DNA of 64,000 nucleotides from Pseudomonadota bacterium (GTDB lineage: Bacteria > Pseudomonadota > Alphaproteobacteria > Caulobacterales > Caulobacteraceae). Below the pieces are notes generated by a model. It ran no database searches, was not told the DNA's origin, and worked only from the letters and a program-made list of their open reading frames with translations. The stretch is taken from the NCBI GenBank assembly GCA_963205025.1, contig CAUJHO010000095.1:1-64000 (forward strand). The letters run 5' to 3'. The translations under genes were made by a program, and so were the position numbers. Position 1 is the first letter of the stretch; each line of letters begins with the position of its first letter. Below, piece by piece: positions 62,430 through 64,000 of this stretch.

Positions 62430-62617
62430 GCTGGGACGCGATGCTGAGGTTGGCCGTTCGGCTGGGTGTGATGCCGGAGGCCTTCTGGCGGTTGTCGCTG
62501 AGGGAATGGCGGATGCTGACCGGTGCCGGAGACGCTGCGGGTATGTCGCGGGCGGATTTGGATCGTTTGACGGAGCGGTGGCCGGATCGGGAGGTGAGGG
62601 ATGGACGGCCTGGATGA
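62426..62617 (+). CDS. phage tail assembly chaperone (GTA)
   Basis: MSWDAMLRLAVRLGVMPEAFWRLSLREWRMLTGAG. Confidence 0.85.
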   Translation: MSWDAMLRLAVRLGVMPEAFWRLSLREWRMLTGAGDAAGMSRADLDRLTERWPDREVRDGRPG

Positions 62618-63110
62618 TGTGCCCGTCAAGGCCGCCGAGGCGGCCGAGGCACTGGAGCGGCTGAAGGAGCCGGCTGAGGCGGCGGCCCAGGCCATTGAGG
62701 CGAGTTTCGAGCGAGCCGGCGACAGCCTGGTTCGGTCGTTGGCGCGGGCCGCAGCGGACGGCGAAGTGACAATGGCGGAACTGGCGCGCGCGGTGCTGGC
62801 GGCGATCAATGCCCTGGCCGGCAGCGGCGGGCGCAGCGGCCTCGGCGAGGCCCTGGCGTCGGCCATGGGATCGGTCTTTGGCGGCTCGAAGGCCGAGGGC
62901 GGCCTGGTCGCGCCGGGTGCGGCCTATCTGGTGGGCGAGCGCGGCCCGGAAGTTTTCCGACCGGCGACGGCGGGAGCCATAGAGCCGGTCGGAGCCGGTG
63001 GCGTGACCGTCAATGTCATGGTCCAGGGCGGCCCTGAGGCCTTGTTGAGATCCGAGGCGCAGATCGCCCAGGCCCTGGTCCGCGCCGCGCGCGTCGGCAC
63101 CCGGTCCTAG
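62601..63110 (+). CDS. short phage tail tape measure-like protein (GTA)
   Basis: Ala-rich helical ORF ending GAAYLVGERGPEVFRPATAGAIEPVG…GGVTVNVMVQGG. Confidence 0.85.
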   Translation: MDGLDDVPVKAAEAAEALERLKEPAEAAAQAIEASFERAGDSLVRSLARAAADGEVTMAELARAVLAAINALAGSGGRSGLGEALASAMGSVFGGSKAEGGLVAPGAAYLVGERGPEVFRPATAGAIEPVGAGGVTVNVMVQGGPEALLRSEAQIAQALVRAARVGTRS

Positions 63111-63769
63111 ATGCCGCCGTAGGGACGCGGGGTCGGGACGGGACCGTACTGATTGGTCTGTTGCTGGGACGGCATCAGCGCGACCACGAACAAAAAGACG
63201 CCTCCGAACGGAACAAAGCCCAAAAGGTAGAGCCAGCCGGACATACCGACATCGTGGAGCCGTCGCACCTGGACCACAATGCTCGGGATGATCAATGCCA
63301 GTCCGAAAAGACAGAAGACAAAAAAGCCGACCATGAAGACACCGGCAGACGCGTCGGACTCCATGGAGGGGTCGATGCTGGCGGCGGCAACCCAGCACAG
63401 CAGGATTGGGACAATCAAGAACAGATAGGCGAACAGGGTGAAGCCCCAGAATTCCTTGCGGCGTGCCCGGCCATTGCCGTCGGCGTATCGCTGGGTGACG
63501 GCCCGGACGAAATAGGCCCAGAGGCTCAGATCCTCGCCCGTGTAGTCGACCGTGACGGGTGCGGCCTGAGGCGCAGGGGCCGGCGAGGCAGAGGCCAGGC
63601 CGATGACCTCGCGGGCGTAGCCTTCGGCAGCGACGAAATCGACGGACGACCCGACCGCCGGCATGTCGCCGCGCACATCCAGGGCCGAGAAGGCGTAGCG
63701 ATTGCCGTCGTCGCCGCTGATGAGGCCGCCTCCGGTGTCGGCGTCAAAGGTCAGAATCTGTCCGCGCAT
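63107..63769 (-). CDS. cold-shock-like N-terminus fused to DUF805 membrane domain, antisense in GTA cluster
   Basis: MRGQILTFDADTGGGLISGDDGNRYAFSALDVRG…; WAYFVRAVTQRYADGNGRARRKEFWGFTLF…RRLHDVGMSGW. Confidence 0.85.
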   Translation of the reverse strand: MRGQILTFDADTGGGLISGDDGNRYAFSALDVRGDMPAVGSSVDFVAAEGYAREVIGLASASPAPAPQAAPVTVDYTGEDLSLWAYFVRAVTQRYADGNGRARRKEFWGFTLFAYLFLIVPILLCWVAAASIDPSMESDASAGVFMVGFFVFCLFGLALIIPSIVVQVRRLHDVGMSGWLYLLGFVPFGGVFLFVVALMPSQQQTNQYGPVPTPRPYGGI

Positions 63770-63846
63770 TCGATGCCCCCTCGGTGAAACCGCGTTTTGT
63801 CTGGTGAGGCGCGGTCGATAAGTCAACAGGAATTCAGGAGGTTGCC

Positions 63847-64000
63847 GTGAGCTTTCACGAGGTGAGCCTGCCGGCGCGGCTGGCCTTCGGCTCCACCGGC
63901 GGGGTCGAGCGCCGCACCGAGATCGTGACCCTGACCAATGGGTTCGAGCGGCGCTCGACGCCGTGGGCGCATGGGCGCAGACGCTATCTCATCGGGGCGG
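63847..64000 (+). CDS. DUF2460 (TIGR02217-like) GTA tail protein, truncated by window end
   Basis: VSFHEVSLPARLAFGSTGGVERRTEIVTLTNGFERRSTPWAHGRRRYLIGA. Confidence 0.9.
   Translation, partial: MSFHEVSLPARLAFGSTGGVERRTEIVTLTNGFERRSTPWAHGRRRYLIGA

Noticed and set aside
56404-64000. Ordinary prophage
   Set aside because: No integrase, repressor, replication or terminase gene seen; gene content and order fit GTA better, although sequence beyond the window is needed to exclude it fully.

Overview
High-GC alphaproteobacterial chromosome, most like Caulobacterales (Brevundimonas/Caulobacter-like) from the cell-cycle genes ctrA, chpT and a DivJ-like kinase. No rRNA, tRNA or CRISPR array was recognised. 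Main contents in order: a mobile-mystery-protein A/B (HTH + Fic) pair; bdhA-like; DivJ-like kinase; cysK with a NADAR gene apparently inserted at its 3' end; DUF2336; MucR; a DnaA-HTH/DUF6456 gene pair resembling the GafY/GafZ (GafA) activators of gene transfer agents; TetR/RND efflux; ettA; RTX serralysin-like protease; chpT-cheY-cheR; M28 peptidase; ctrA; yaaA; a membrane-anchored TIR protein; LysR; class II Fic; prfC; CHASE2/M48 operon; ABC-F ATPase carrying in-frame palindromic repeats; HigBA-like toxin-antitoxin; M14 peptidase; lipocalin; multi-PAS hybrid kinase; and, from 56.4 kb to the window end, an RcGTA/CcGTA-like gene transfer agent structural cluster interrupted by two reverse-oriented membrane-protein genes. 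Strongest leads: the GTA cluster with its putative activator pair in the same window; the TIR-linker-TM-periplasmic protein; the 17-bp duplication flanking NADAR; eight GANTC sites upstream of ctrA; related two-hairpin repeats inside two coding genes; and a GGA-rich candidate ncRNA. All family calls are from reading the translations; no searches were run.
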